A stretch of DNA of 17,507 nucleotides from Bacteroidales bacterium UBA5621. GTDB taxonomy: Bacteria; Bacteroidota; Bacteroidia; Bacteroidales; VadinHA17. Under the pieces are notes generated by a model. The model did no database searches. It saw nothing but the letters and a program-made list of their open reading frames with translations, and was not told the DNA's origin. Below, one piece after another: positions 1-7,143 of the stretch; the first letter of the stretch is position 1; every line of letters begins with the position of its first letter. The stretch lies in the NCBI GenBank assembly GCA_002424525.1, contig DIKJ01000168.1:36284-53790 (forward strand), in the 5' to 3' direction. The position numbers and the translations under genes are program-made.

Positions 1-33
1 TCACCCGGTAAGATGTCTGAACCGGCCGGCTGA

Positions 34-993
34 TTACTCGAGAAGCAGTGCCGCGGCCCCTATCATGCCGGCATCAGCCTCAGCCTCCGACCTGACAATG
101 GCAATGGGATCATATATCATATCCCTTGCCAGCTCGTAAAACCTGCTCTTTATCCGGTCGAAATAAAAATCTCCCAGATTCATAAGACCTCCGCCAAGAA
201 TGATCACGGGGGGATTGAATACCTGGAAAATATTGTAAATGCCGATCCCGATATAACCGGCACAATCAGTCACTACTGACATGCAGAGAGGATCGCCGGC
301 TTCAAGTCCCTCCTTCAGCAGTCTGCCATCCACCTGCGAAAAATCAGAACCTTCAGGGAAGGGCAACAGGCTCTTAATTCCTTCAGCCGACTTCTTCCTG
401 AACATCTGCGAGAGGGTGAGTCCGCAGGCAGTCGCCATAAGACATCCCCTGTTGCCGCATGTACAGATATAATCGCTGCCGGGATCAACGATCGTATGTC
501 CGAATTCTCCTGCAGTCCCGGTCATTCCCCTGTAGATCTTCCTGTCAAGTATAATACCCGCCCCTATGCCGGAACTGATTGTAAGAAAGATCAGATCATC
601 ATATCCTCTTCCGGCCCCGAATCTTAATTCACAGTATGCCTGGGCGTTGGCATCATTGTCAAGCCTCACGGGCACTCTGAAAAAGCTGCTCAGGGAATCG
701 CGCAGGGGGTAGTTCTTGAAGCCTTTCAGGTTAGAGGTAGTTATTGTATAGCCGTCCCTGTAACGGATATGCCCCGGGAAGCCGACCCCGATACCTTCAA
801 GGTCCGCCTCACGAAGATCATTTTCTGAAAGAAGTTGCATTACAAGATCAGCAATATATTCAACGATCTCATTCTCGCTTTTAGCAGTATGATCGTAAAC
901 CGTTTTCTTACCGAGCACCCTTCCGTCGGGATATACCAGGCCAAGCGAAAGCTTGGTCCCGCCCAGGTCGACACCGCATAGAATTTTTTCCAT
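34..993 (-). CDS. ROK-family sugar kinase, candidate 1,5-anhydroglucitol kinase
   Basis: A cytosolic ATP-dependent sugar kinase of the ROK family, 319 aa, a normal length. Seen: an N-terminal phosphate-binding loop DLGGTK (residues 9-14), the catalytic-base motif DNDAN (112-116, Asp114), the EFGH motif (163-166) and the zinc motif CTCGNRGC (177-184), with His166 as the fourth ligand. The family consensus has Glu two residues after the last zinc Cys; here it is Met186. In solved ROK kinases that Glu bonds the sugar O1/O2, so substrate choice may be unusual. The start is ATG at 993. The gene begins 5 bp after the glycyl radical enzyme gene and is the last of the operon seen. Operon position suggests it supplies the phosphorylated substrate of that enzyme (inference). 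Glucokinase, N-acetylhexosamine kinase or fructokinase remain alternatives. Family is certain, substrate is not. Confidence 0.93.
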   Translation of the reverse strand: MEKILCGVDLGGTKLSLGLVYPDGRVLGKKTVYDHTAKSENEIVEYIADLVMQLLSENDLREADLEGIGVGFPGHIRYRDGYTITTSNLKGFKNYPLRDSLSSFFRVPVRLDNDANAQAYCELRFGAGRGYDDLIFLTISSGIGAGIILDRKIYRGMTGTAGEFGHTIVDPGSDYICTCGNRGCLMATACGLTLSQMFRKKSAEGIKSLLPFPEGSDFSQVDGRLLKEGLEAGDPLCMSVVTDCAGYIGIGIYNIFQVFNPPVIILGGGLMNLGDFYFDRIKSRFYELARDMIYDPIAIVRSEAEADAGMIGAAALLLE

Positions 994-998
994 TTGTT

Positions 999-3413
999 TT
1001 ATAATGACTGTTCCGTTCTGGCAATTATATCGTTCTGTGTATCAGGCGACAATGTTGTGAAAAAAGCTGAATAGCCTGCAACCCTCACCACCAGATCGCG
1101 GTATTTCTCAGGATTCTCCCGGGCAGCGAGCAGTGTCTGACGTGATACAATATTATATTGCACGTGCCATCCTTTCAGGGTGGTAAAAAAGGTTCTGAGG
1201 ATAGAGATCAGTTTCCTTTTGTCTGATTCCTCCGAAATGACCGATGGGGAGAGTTTCTGGTTCAGCAAAACACCCCCGAGTATCTTGTCTGTCGGCAATT
1301 TTGCCACTGATTTGAACACAGCAGTTGGCCCCAGTACATCTGTTCCCGACGATGGTGAACTCCCTTCAGCCAGCGGAGTGAATGCCTTGCGTCCGTCGGG
1401 TGTGGCAGGTACAACCGAGCCTGAAGGGACATTGGCGGATATGCTTGATGTACCGGCATAGTACCTGCATCCGACCGGGCCCCTCCCGGCCCTTGTTGTG
1501 GTATACTGTTCAAGTTCATTAATATAAGCCATATAGGCTTCACGAAGAAGTATATCAGTATAATCCTCGTCGTTGCCATATTTTGGGGCATAATTAAGAA
1601 GAAGCTGACGTACCCTTTCTCCTGATTTCCCTTCAAAATTATTCTCGAGAGATTTCCTCAGCTCCTCTCTTGTGATCTTTTTTTCTTCATATACAAGCTT
1701 CTTAATCGCTGCCAGGGAGTTTCCGAGGTTCGCTATGCCTACCTGAAGCCCTGATACGAAGTCATATACTGAACCTCCCTCCTTGATGGTTTTGCCCCGT
1801 TCAATACAATCGTCAACAAATGCTGAACAGAGGATATCAGGGACCATCTCTTCGAGTGCAGTATCGGCGGCCCTGTCAATCGCGACTGAGGCACGGGTGT
1901 AAAATTCGATCTGGTGCTTCCACGCATTCATCAGGTCGTCAAACCCGCGGAAATCTTCAAAACGTCCTGTTCCCTTATGGAAAATTCTGCCCGACATTGT
2001 ATCGAGTCCGTCGTGCATGGCTGCAAGAAAGACGCGCATGAAGTTGATGAAGCTCATCCCTGTGCACCGGTAACCCCATTTCCCGGGGACGGCTGTCTCG
2101 ATACATCCGATAGCTGAGTAATTATAAGCATCTTCCCTGCTGACACCAAGTTTTATGAAGGAAGGGATAACGATCTCGTCGTTGTTGAAGGCTGGCATCC
2201 CGAAACCCTTTTCAATAACCCTGATGCACTCCATCATGAAATCATCGCTTATGTTCCTGTGGAACCGCACCGAAAGGTTGGGCTGTGTAAGCTTCATCAT
2301 TCCCACGGAACGGAGAATAAGGTAGCTCAGTTCGTTCACGGCATCCCTGCCGCCGGTGGTCTGGCCTCCGATAGTGACATTCTGATAGAGAGGGCTCCCT
2401 GCAGAATAACGCGTATGGGACCAGGAGCGTATCTTATTGACTGAAAGTAGCTTAAGCCACATATTGCCGAGAAGCTCCATTACGAAATCATCAGTGATCC
2501 TGCCGCTTTCGATGTCGTTCTTATAAAACCTGTAGAGGTACTGGTCCATTCTGCCAAGCGAGACGGAATGCCCGTTGCTTTCTATCTGCAGTACAAGCTG
2601 AACGAACCAGGTAAGCTGAAGAGCCTGGTAAAAATCTGATGGAGGTCTTTCTGAGATATTCCGGCAATTATCGCTTATCGTTAATAATTCAGTTTTACGT
2701 GTATGATCGGTTTCTTTGTCAGATAATGACCTGGCAAGTGCCTCGTATCTTTTAATGAAACTGATGAAAGCTTCAATCCCTTTTCCCAGGGCAGTGAAGA
2801 AGTCTCTTTTTGCCGGATAGTCAGGGTCGTTCCTGTCAAGTGACCCTGTTCTTGTGGTAATATTTTCGAGATAGCCGGCAAGACCTTTCTCAAGGATCTT
2901 TTCAAAATTGACTGCCAGGTGTGCATCACCCGAGGTCAGGTTTCCCTCTGCTCTTATAATGCCGGATTCATAAATATCCCTGTTCAGAGGGGACATTAAT
3001 GAATAACCCCTTTCAATGAGAGTTTTGCCCTCCCACCACCGGCATATTTCCCTTAGCTCATCTTTCTGTTCGCGGGTTACAAAGAATGCATCCCCGGGCC
3101 GTTTATCGAGCTCGTCCATCTCCTTTACTATCCAGGCCACGACATATTCGGGAAAGATGGGAGCAGCTCTTGGTTTTGATGCCTGGTTGCCGGCAAGGAG
3201 GCTCCCCTCCTCAATGTACAGGGTCATCTCAGCCAGAGTCTTCTCAAGGGCAAGAGCTCTCCTGACTATTACCGGGAAGGATTCATGTTCACGGTAGACT
3301 TCGGTATAGATTCTTGCTCTCTCAGTGCAAATCGTCGGACGGGCAGAAAGCAACCTCTCCCTGAGGTGTTCAATCCTTTCTGTTATAAAAGCCTCTTTTG
3401 TGTCAGCAATCAT
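999..3413 (-). CDS. ybiW: Glycyl radical enzyme of the YbiW/PflF type (C-O lyase)
   Basis: An 804-aa glycyl radical enzyme. It has the eliminase-type active-site pair Cys437-Ile-Glu439, not the double Cys of true pyruvate formate-lyase, and the C-terminal radical loop RVAGYSAFF with Gly780, 25 residues from the end. Stretches such as SGDAHLAVNF, IESNGHSVS, SAGSPLYQNVTIGGQ and PGKWGYRCTGMSFINF match E. coli YbiW as I remember it, and do not match PflD, HypD or glycerol dehydratase. E. coli YbiW is reported to open the ring of 1,5-anhydroglucitol-6-phosphate to 1-deoxyfructose-6-phosphate, then split by an FsaA-type aldolase. The ATG at 3413 directly follows the stop of its activase (TGAATG), suggesting translational coupling. 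The mature enzyme would be cytosolic and killed by oxygen. Class is sure; the exact reaction is inferred from resemblance and neighbours. No aldolase or transporter is visible in the window. Confidence 0.93.
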   Translation of the reverse strand: MIADTKEAFITERIEHLRERLLSARPTICTERARIYTEVYREHESFPVIVRRALALEKTLAEMTLYIEEGSLLAGNQASKPRAAPIFPEYVVAWIVKEMDELDKRPGDAFFVTREQKDELREICRWWEGKTLIERGYSLMSPLNRDIYESGIIRAEGNLTSGDAHLAVNFEKILEKGLAGYLENITTRTGSLDRNDPDYPAKRDFFTALGKGIEAFISFIKRYEALARSLSDKETDHTRKTELLTISDNCRNISERPPSDFYQALQLTWFVQLVLQIESNGHSVSLGRMDQYLYRFYKNDIESGRITDDFVMELLGNMWLKLLSVNKIRSWSHTRYSAGSPLYQNVTIGGQTTGGRDAVNELSYLILRSVGMMKLTQPNLSVRFHRNISDDFMMECIRVIEKGFGMPAFNNDEIVIPSFIKLGVSREDAYNYSAIGCIETAVPGKWGYRCTGMSFINFMRVFLAAMHDGLDTMSGRIFHKGTGRFEDFRGFDDLMNAWKHQIEFYTRASVAIDRAADTALEEMVPDILCSAFVDDCIERGKTIKEGGSVYDFVSGLQVGIANLGNSLAAIKKLVYEEKKITREELRKSLENNFEGKSGERVRQLLLNYAPKYGNDEDYTDILLREAYMAYINELEQYTTTRAGRGPVGCRYYAGTSSISANVPSGSVVPATPDGRKAFTPLAEGSSPSSGTDVLGPTAVFKSVAKLPTDKILGGVLLNQKLSPSVISEESDKRKLISILRTFFTTLKGWHVQYNIVSRQTLLAARENPEKYRDLVVRVAGYSAFFTTLSPDTQNDIIARTEQSL

Positions 3414-4310
3414 TCAGAGCACAATTTTAGCAGTTAACCCTTTCTTTGATGCAAGTTCGGCATACGGAGCCACATCAGTTTCAGTAAGCCTTTTCCGGCC
3501 CTTATAGCTATAATCGATCCCAAGCATACGGTATTTTTCTGCCCCAAAGTTATTAAAAGGAATTAAATGAATCTCCCTGACATTTTTCAGAGTGCCTGTG
3601 AATTCAATAATAGAATTGATCTCCTTTTCAGAATGATTAAACAAGGGTATAACCGGTACACGTATGATAAAAGGAGCCCCTGATTTGTCAAGTTTTGTAA
3701 GGTTATCCATGACGAGCTGTGCCTCACCTCCTGTAAACTCCCTGAATTTGTAAGGATCGGTGTGTTTGAAGTCAGCCAGAAACATATCAGTAACAGGAAT
3801 GTAATTTTTAATTCTTCCCCATTCAACATGAAGTGATGTTTCTATGGTAATGCTGATACTCCTTTTTTTTAATCCGGTAATAAGTTTCTTCAGATCAGGG
3901 CCCTGTAAAAGGGGCTCTCCTCCTGTAAGAGTTACACCCCCCCTGCATATCTCAAAGAAAGGAGCATCTTTTTCAACCTCTCTTATGATCTGGCCGGGAT
4001 TCATAGAATCACCTGTGATTACCAGCGCTTTGGAAGGGCAGATATTATTCAGGCGAAGGGGATCCCTGAACAGGCTTCTGTCGATCACCGGCCTGCCTTG
4101 CCTGAGTACAATTGCCCCGTTTCCCTCAATGGCACAATCACCAAAACCGAGGCATAACCTTTTGTCGTACATTACCGAGGGGGCGGGGTCGTGACTTTCA
4201 GGATTATTGCACCAAAGGCACCTCAGAGGGCACCCTTTGAAGAAGATGGTGGTTCTTATACCCTCGCCGTCATGAATTGAGTATCTCTGTATATTAAAGA
4301 CTGATAGCAT
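3414..4310 (-). CDS. ybiY: Glycyl-radical enzyme activating enzyme (radical SAM, YbiY type)
   Basis: A 298-aa radical SAM activase that installs the glycyl radical on the neighbouring enzyme by cleaving S-adenosylmethionine with a [4Fe-4S] cluster. Seen: the cluster motif CPLRCLWC (Cys27, Cys31, Cys34), the N-terminal IQRYSIHDGEGIRT, and the SAM-binding TGGEPL element. Length equals the E. coli YbiY class (about 299 aa). Activases of this size carry a ferredoxin-like insertion after the radical SAM Cys motif; here it has only Cys53, Cys59 and Cys91, too few for the usual two auxiliary clusters. The order activase then target, with stop and start touching, argues that the two are cognate. The ATG at 4310 lies 4 bp after the acyltransferase gene, so all are probably one transcript. 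Confident on class; the state of the auxiliary cluster is open. Confidence 0.95.
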   Translation of the reverse strand: MLSVFNIQRYSIHDGEGIRTTIFFKGCPLRCLWCNNPESHDPAPSVMYDKRLCLGFGDCAIEGNGAIVLRQGRPVIDRSLFRDPLRLNNICPSKALVITGDSMNPGQIIREVEKDAPFFEICRGGVTLTGGEPLLQGPDLKKLITGLKKRSISITIETSLHVEWGRIKNYIPVTDMFLADFKHTDPYKFREFTGGEAQLVMDNLTKLDKSGAPFIIRVPVIPLFNHSEKEINSIIEFTGTLKNVREIHLIPFNNFGAEKYRMLGIDYSYKGRKRLTETDVAPYAELASKKGLTAKIVL

Positions 4311-4314
4311 CCGT

Positions 4315-5628
4315 TTATTCTAAAGGCGCTGATATCCCGGCAACCAATGCCTGTATTTCCTCCCGCTGTTTTGCCAGTTCCTTTATCAGTGGTCTGTCTG
4401 TTACAGATTTCCACCAGTAGCGGAAAGTGTGAAACCTCTCCTTCGCTATTTCCTGGTAAAACAGGGCTATGTATCCCGCAACAGGGACCAGCAATGCGAG
4501 CACCAGACCGGTCAGGCCCGCAAAGATCCCTGAAAAGATCATGACCAGCGGGAAATATATGAGATAAAGCAGAGTGCCCGTGGTGATGTAAAAAGAGCTG
4601 TAGAACCGGGGATCCCTGATCAGCTTTTCGCAAAGCGTACGGGGAACAATAAAAGGCAGAAGATTGCTCAGGATACCGGCAACATATACCGGAAATCCCG
4701 CAATTACAGCAATATATCTTAACCATCCCCAGTCGAGTTTCCTGGCAAGATTTGCATCTTTCAGGCTATTCGAATCCAGAAGATCTGTATAGACCTTTAT
4801 TTTTTCCCTGAGTTTTTCGGAAGTCTCCGGTGAGGTACTCCTGATATAATTGATTTTTTCGCTCAAAGCCTTCTCACCCTGGCGCCTGTCGTCGGTCTCA
4901 AATTTCCATTTAAAGAACGGATGGATGATGTTATTCCTGGTCATTACAAACAGCTTTTCAGCCATCCAGTCGTCTGCGGGATTTTCAACAATTATAACCT
5001 CCTTCTGCAGTCCCGCATTGCATTTCTCGTTAAACGCCAGCAAAGCTTTCGCGGGATGCTCCCTGTAAAGTGCAGTAAGCTCCTTTATACTGAAGGAGTC
5101 GTGGAAATTGATCATCACCTCTTTCCTGAAGCGGGCCGGATAGGTATAATTTATGCCAACCGGTACTATGTTGACATCCAGCCCAAATTTCTCCTCAGCC
5201 CCGAATGCCAGCCTGGCGGTCCCTTTCCTTAGCTTCTGAAGCCGTTTCTCCTGGACACATATCCCTTCGGAGAACATAATGAAATTGCCGTTCTTTTTCA
5301 GGATGTCATAGATATCTGAGAAAGTCTCAAGGTTTTTGTGCACATTCTCAAGACCCTCCTCGAGCCTGTAAACAGGTGCCACATTCAGCTCGCGGAGGCA
5401 AAAACGGGCGAACCGCTTCCTGAACATGTCGGCTCTCATAGTGAAATGGATGGGCTGGGGCAGGTATGAACCGACAAGTATCCCATCCATAAAGGAGTTC
5501 TGATGATTGCCCACGAAAAGAAGAGGTTTTTCAAGGGGCACCTTTTTCAGATTGGAATAGAAGATGCGCCGGAAAAATGCCCTGAAGGTAAAGGGAGGAA
5601 CTATATATTTCAAAAATCTGCTGAACAT
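4315..5628 (-). CDS. PlsC-like membrane glycerolipid acyltransferase
   Basis: A 437-aa acyltransferase of the lysophospholipid/glycerol-3-phosphate acyltransferase superfamily. Seen: the catalytic motif NHQNSFMD with His42 and Asp48 (spacing HX5D, as in the yeast-type glycerol-3-phosphate acyltransferase branch, rather than the classical bacterial HX4D), an APVYR element near 84-88, and FSEG at 119-122 in place of the usual FPEG. The last third holds hydrophobic segments near residues 300-395 that look like three or four membrane helices, so the enzyme is probably in the inner membrane. It would add acyl chains to a glycerolipid or related lipid; the acceptor cannot be read from sequence. The ATG at 5628 is the first start of the operon, and the next gene follows by 4 bp. 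A lipid enzyme at the head of a radical-enzyme operon is odd and may reflect only shared transcription. Confidence 0.85.
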   Translation of the reverse strand: MFSRFLKYIVPPFTFRAFFRRIFYSNLKKVPLEKPLLFVGNHQNSFMDGILVGSYLPQPIHFTMRADMFRKRFARFCLRELNVAPVYRLEEGLENVHKNLETFSDIYDILKKNGNFIMFSEGICVQEKRLQKLRKGTARLAFGAEEKFGLDVNIVPVGINYTYPARFRKEVMINFHDSFSIKELTALYREHPAKALLAFNEKCNAGLQKEVIIVENPADDWMAEKLFVMTRNNIIHPFFKWKFETDDRRQGEKALSEKINYIRSTSPETSEKLREKIKVYTDLLDSNSLKDANLARKLDWGWLRYIAVIAGFPVYVAGILSNLLPFIVPRTLCEKLIRDPRFYSSFYITTGTLLYLIYFPLVMIFSGIFAGLTGLVLALLVPVAGYIALFYQEIAKERFHTFRYWWKSVTDRPLIKELAKQREEIQALVAGISAPLE

Positions 5629-5676
5629 GATAAATCACTGGTTGCTTATTACTGCCCGTATACTTGTAAAGTTTAA

Positions 5677-5730
5677 GACTCAGGTCACCCGCGTCCGGTT
5701 TCATCCGGACGATGGCGACGGGTGAGAGTC
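5677..5730. repeat. Layered palindrome (three nested stems)
   Basis: Three sets of arms pair around one centre. The inner arms are CGTCCGG (5692-5698) and CCGGACG (5705-5711) with a 6-nt loop. The middle arms are CACCCG (5686-5691) and CGGGTG (5719-5724), with a 7-nt bulge on the right. The outer arms are GACTC (5677-5681) and GAGTC (5726-5730). No T-run follows on either strand, so it does not look like an intrinsic terminator. If the minus-strand operon starts to its right, the structure sits in the 5' leader, about 50-100 nt before the acyltransferase ATG. It could be an RNA leader structure or a protein-binding palindrome. Confidence 0.7.
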
Positions 5731-5790
5731 GCTGTTTGGTTAATATTCACGGAATATCTTTATGTCTACCGGATTTTTACCCGGATGAAA
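5699..5790. repeat. 10-bp inverted repeat that competes with the palindrome
   Basis: TTTCATCCGG at 5699-5708 is the exact reverse complement of CCGGATGAAA at 5781-5790. The left copy covers the loop and part of one arm of the inner stem at 5692-5711, so the two pairings exclude each other. In minus-strand RNA the 5790-5781 copy would be made first and could capture the hairpin. This looks like switch-type alternative folding, but chance cannot be excluded without homologues. Confidence 0.5.
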
Positions 5791-5920
5791 TATACGCACA
5801 AATATTTTTAAGAGGTTAATATTATTAAGCTTATTTTCCTGAACACCTTCATTTATAGAATATTATGACTATATTTACTTATGTCTTATAGGTATAAATA
5901 CTTATAAAATATCTTGTTTA

Positions 5921-5936
5921 CCAGTCTCCGGACTGG
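5921..5936 (+). promoter_or_regulatory. Short hairpin with UNCG-type tetraloop
   Basis: CCAGTC (5921-5926) and GACTGG (5931-5936) form a perfect 6-bp stem closing a TCCG loop. In plus-strand RNA this is C(UCCG)G, the extra-stable UNCG tetraloop class. It lies 88 nt before the proposed ATG of the SiaB-like gene, in its probable leader. No U-run follows, so it is not a typical terminator. Its function is unknown. Confidence 0.5.
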
Positions 5937-6024
5937 CATCAAAGAAAAATTTAACAAAAGAATTGGTTGTATAGGGTTAATTATTATTTTTAGCCAGATT
6001 AATAACCACCCTGATCTCACTGTA

Positions 6025-7143
6025 ATGGATCTGATTCGTATTATCCGTGATAAAATCATGGAAGAACGCCTGATGCTTGTGTACAGAGGCGTGATAACAG
6101 CTGATAATTCAATACCTCTCTTAATGCTGCTTGAGAAGGAGATGGAGGATTCTGAATTCGGTTTCCTGGGCAGAAAACGGGTCTTCCTGTTCGTTCTTGA
6201 GAGCCTTCAGAATGTCTCAAAGCACACGCACGACATCAGGGTCTCTCCTATGTCGCTGGTAATATATTCAAAGCATGAGGGTGGTTACACTGTAGTTACC
6301 GGGAATGTTGTTGATAATTCCGGTATCAGCACTCTGAGAACAAAGCTTGACGAGATTAATAAGCTGGACAGCAAGGAGATAAGAGAAGTCTACAAGTTGA
6401 TACTGAATACTGCGGAGTTCAATTCAAAGGGAGGTGCTGGCCTGGGCCTGATTGAAATGGCGAGAACTACCGGCAGCAAACTCGATTACGACTTTGTAAG
6501 GACTGACGTGGATACTACCTACTTTGTCCTTACAAAAAGTGTTGATTCAAAGGGTATAGGCATCCCTCAGGAGGATGACAGAAGATCTTATAAGGGAGAG
6601 AACTTCAGGAAGCTTGAAAAGCTGATGTCGGATAATAATATATACCTGATCTGGTCGGGACACATTTCTCCCGAGGTTGCCAGGGAGGTTTTAACCTTCA
6701 CGGAGACAAAACTTTCTGAGGAGGATATAGAAGCAAAAGTACGCCGGAGGGTTTTCAGCATTCTGGTTGAGATACTGGAGAATGTGGCAAAATACGGCCC
6801 TGACAGGAAAGAGGAGGAGAAGTTCGGCATGCCGGTAGCAATAATCAGGTTTGAGGATGGTCTTTTTCTGCTTTCAACGGGGAATCTTGTGCTTAATTCG
6901 GGGATCCATGATCTCAGGCAGAAGCTTGACATGGTAAATGAGCACAACAATACAGAACTGAAGGATCTCTTCATAGAATCGCTGATTCAGCAGGATATAA
7001 GCACCGACAGCACAGGGAATATGGGTCTTATTGACGTAGCCCGGAAATCGGGTGAAATGCTGGAATATCAGTTCGAATCTGTCAATGAGGATTATTCCTA
7101 TTTCACCCTTACGGTAAAAGTGGCAAATTACATTTCCGACTGA
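6025..7143 (+). CDS. Tandem-duplicated SiaB-like (DUF6272) GHKL kinase protein
   Basis: A 372-aa cytosolic protein made of two copies of the SiaB-type fold, about residues 1-170 and 190-372, joined by a short charged linker. SiaB-family proteins are GHKL-type protein kinases; in Pseudomonas SiaB phosphorylates SiaC to control a diguanylate cyclase. Each copy has an N-box-like motif (ESLQNVSKH, Asn63; EILENVAKY, Asn253), the shared TGNxVxNSGIxxLRxKLD block, and a glycine motif. In copy 1 that motif is GGAGLG (136-141). In copy 2 it is shortened to GNMG (331-334), so copy 2 may bind ATP poorly. I chose ATG 6025 because the family starts right there; an in-frame TTG at 5914 would add 37 residues unlike the family. 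No SiaC, phosphatase or cyclase gene is nearby. It is transcribed alone, and its end overlaps the convergent lpxH by 16 bp. Kinase activity is inferred. Confidence 0.82.
   Translation: MDLIRIIRDKIMEERLMLVYRGVITADNSIPLLMLLEKEMEDSEFGFLGRKRVFLFVLESLQNVSKHTHDIRVSPMSLVIYSKHEGGYTVVTGNVVDNSGISTLRTKLDEINKLDSKEIREVYKLILNTAEFNSKGGAGLGLIEMARTTGSKLDYDFVRTDVDTTYFVLTKSVDSKGIGIPQEDDRRSYKGENFRKLEKLMSDNNIYLIWSGHISPEVAREVLTFTETKLSEEDIEAKVRRRVFSILVEILENVAKYGPDRKEEEKFGMPVAIIRFEDGLFLLSTGNLVLNSGIHDLRQKLDMVNEHNNTELKDLFIESLIQQDISTDSTGNMGLIDVARKSGEMLEYQFESVNEDYSYFTLTVKVANYISD

Larger units (their letters stand above)
5629..6024. promoter_or_regulatory. Divergent intergenic region with several inverted repeats
   Basis: This 396-bp stretch lies between the minus-strand acyltransferase operon and the plus-strand SiaB-like gene, so it should contain both promoters. 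It is AT-rich from about 5735 to 6020 and GC-rich around 5685-5725. I see no confident Bacteroidota promoter (TTTG then TAnnTTTG); TATTTTTA near 5985 is a weak partial match on the plus strand. It holds the three inverted-repeat features listed separately, and a possible minus-strand ORF of 57 codons (5704 to 5531) that overlaps the acyltransferase start out of frame. Confidence 0.6.

Noticed and set aside
1..33. End of a further minus-strand gene
   Set aside because: Only 33 bases are present, with no start codon on the minus strand and no way to judge a reading frame.
1180..3297. Long reading frames on the plus strand and other frames inside the glycyl radical enzyme gene
   Set aside because: They lie wholly within a gene with clear motifs, show no domain or motif of their own, and have low-complexity or unlikely protein composition.
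999..3413. Calling the glycyl radical enzyme pyruvate formate-lyase
   Set aside because: It has a single active-site Cys followed by Ile-Glu (Cys437, Glu439), the eliminase pattern, not the adjacent Cys-Cys of PFL. Whole blocks match YbiW instead.
5677..5730. Intrinsic terminator
   Set aside because: No T-run follows the stem on either strand, and the flanking genes diverge from this region, so there is no 3' end here to terminate.
5914..6024. In-frame TTG at 5914 as the start of the SiaB-like gene
   Set aside because: It adds 37 residues, rich in Ile and Asn and read from an AT-rich leader, that do not resemble the family. The ATG at 6025 begins exactly where SiaB-type proteins usually start.
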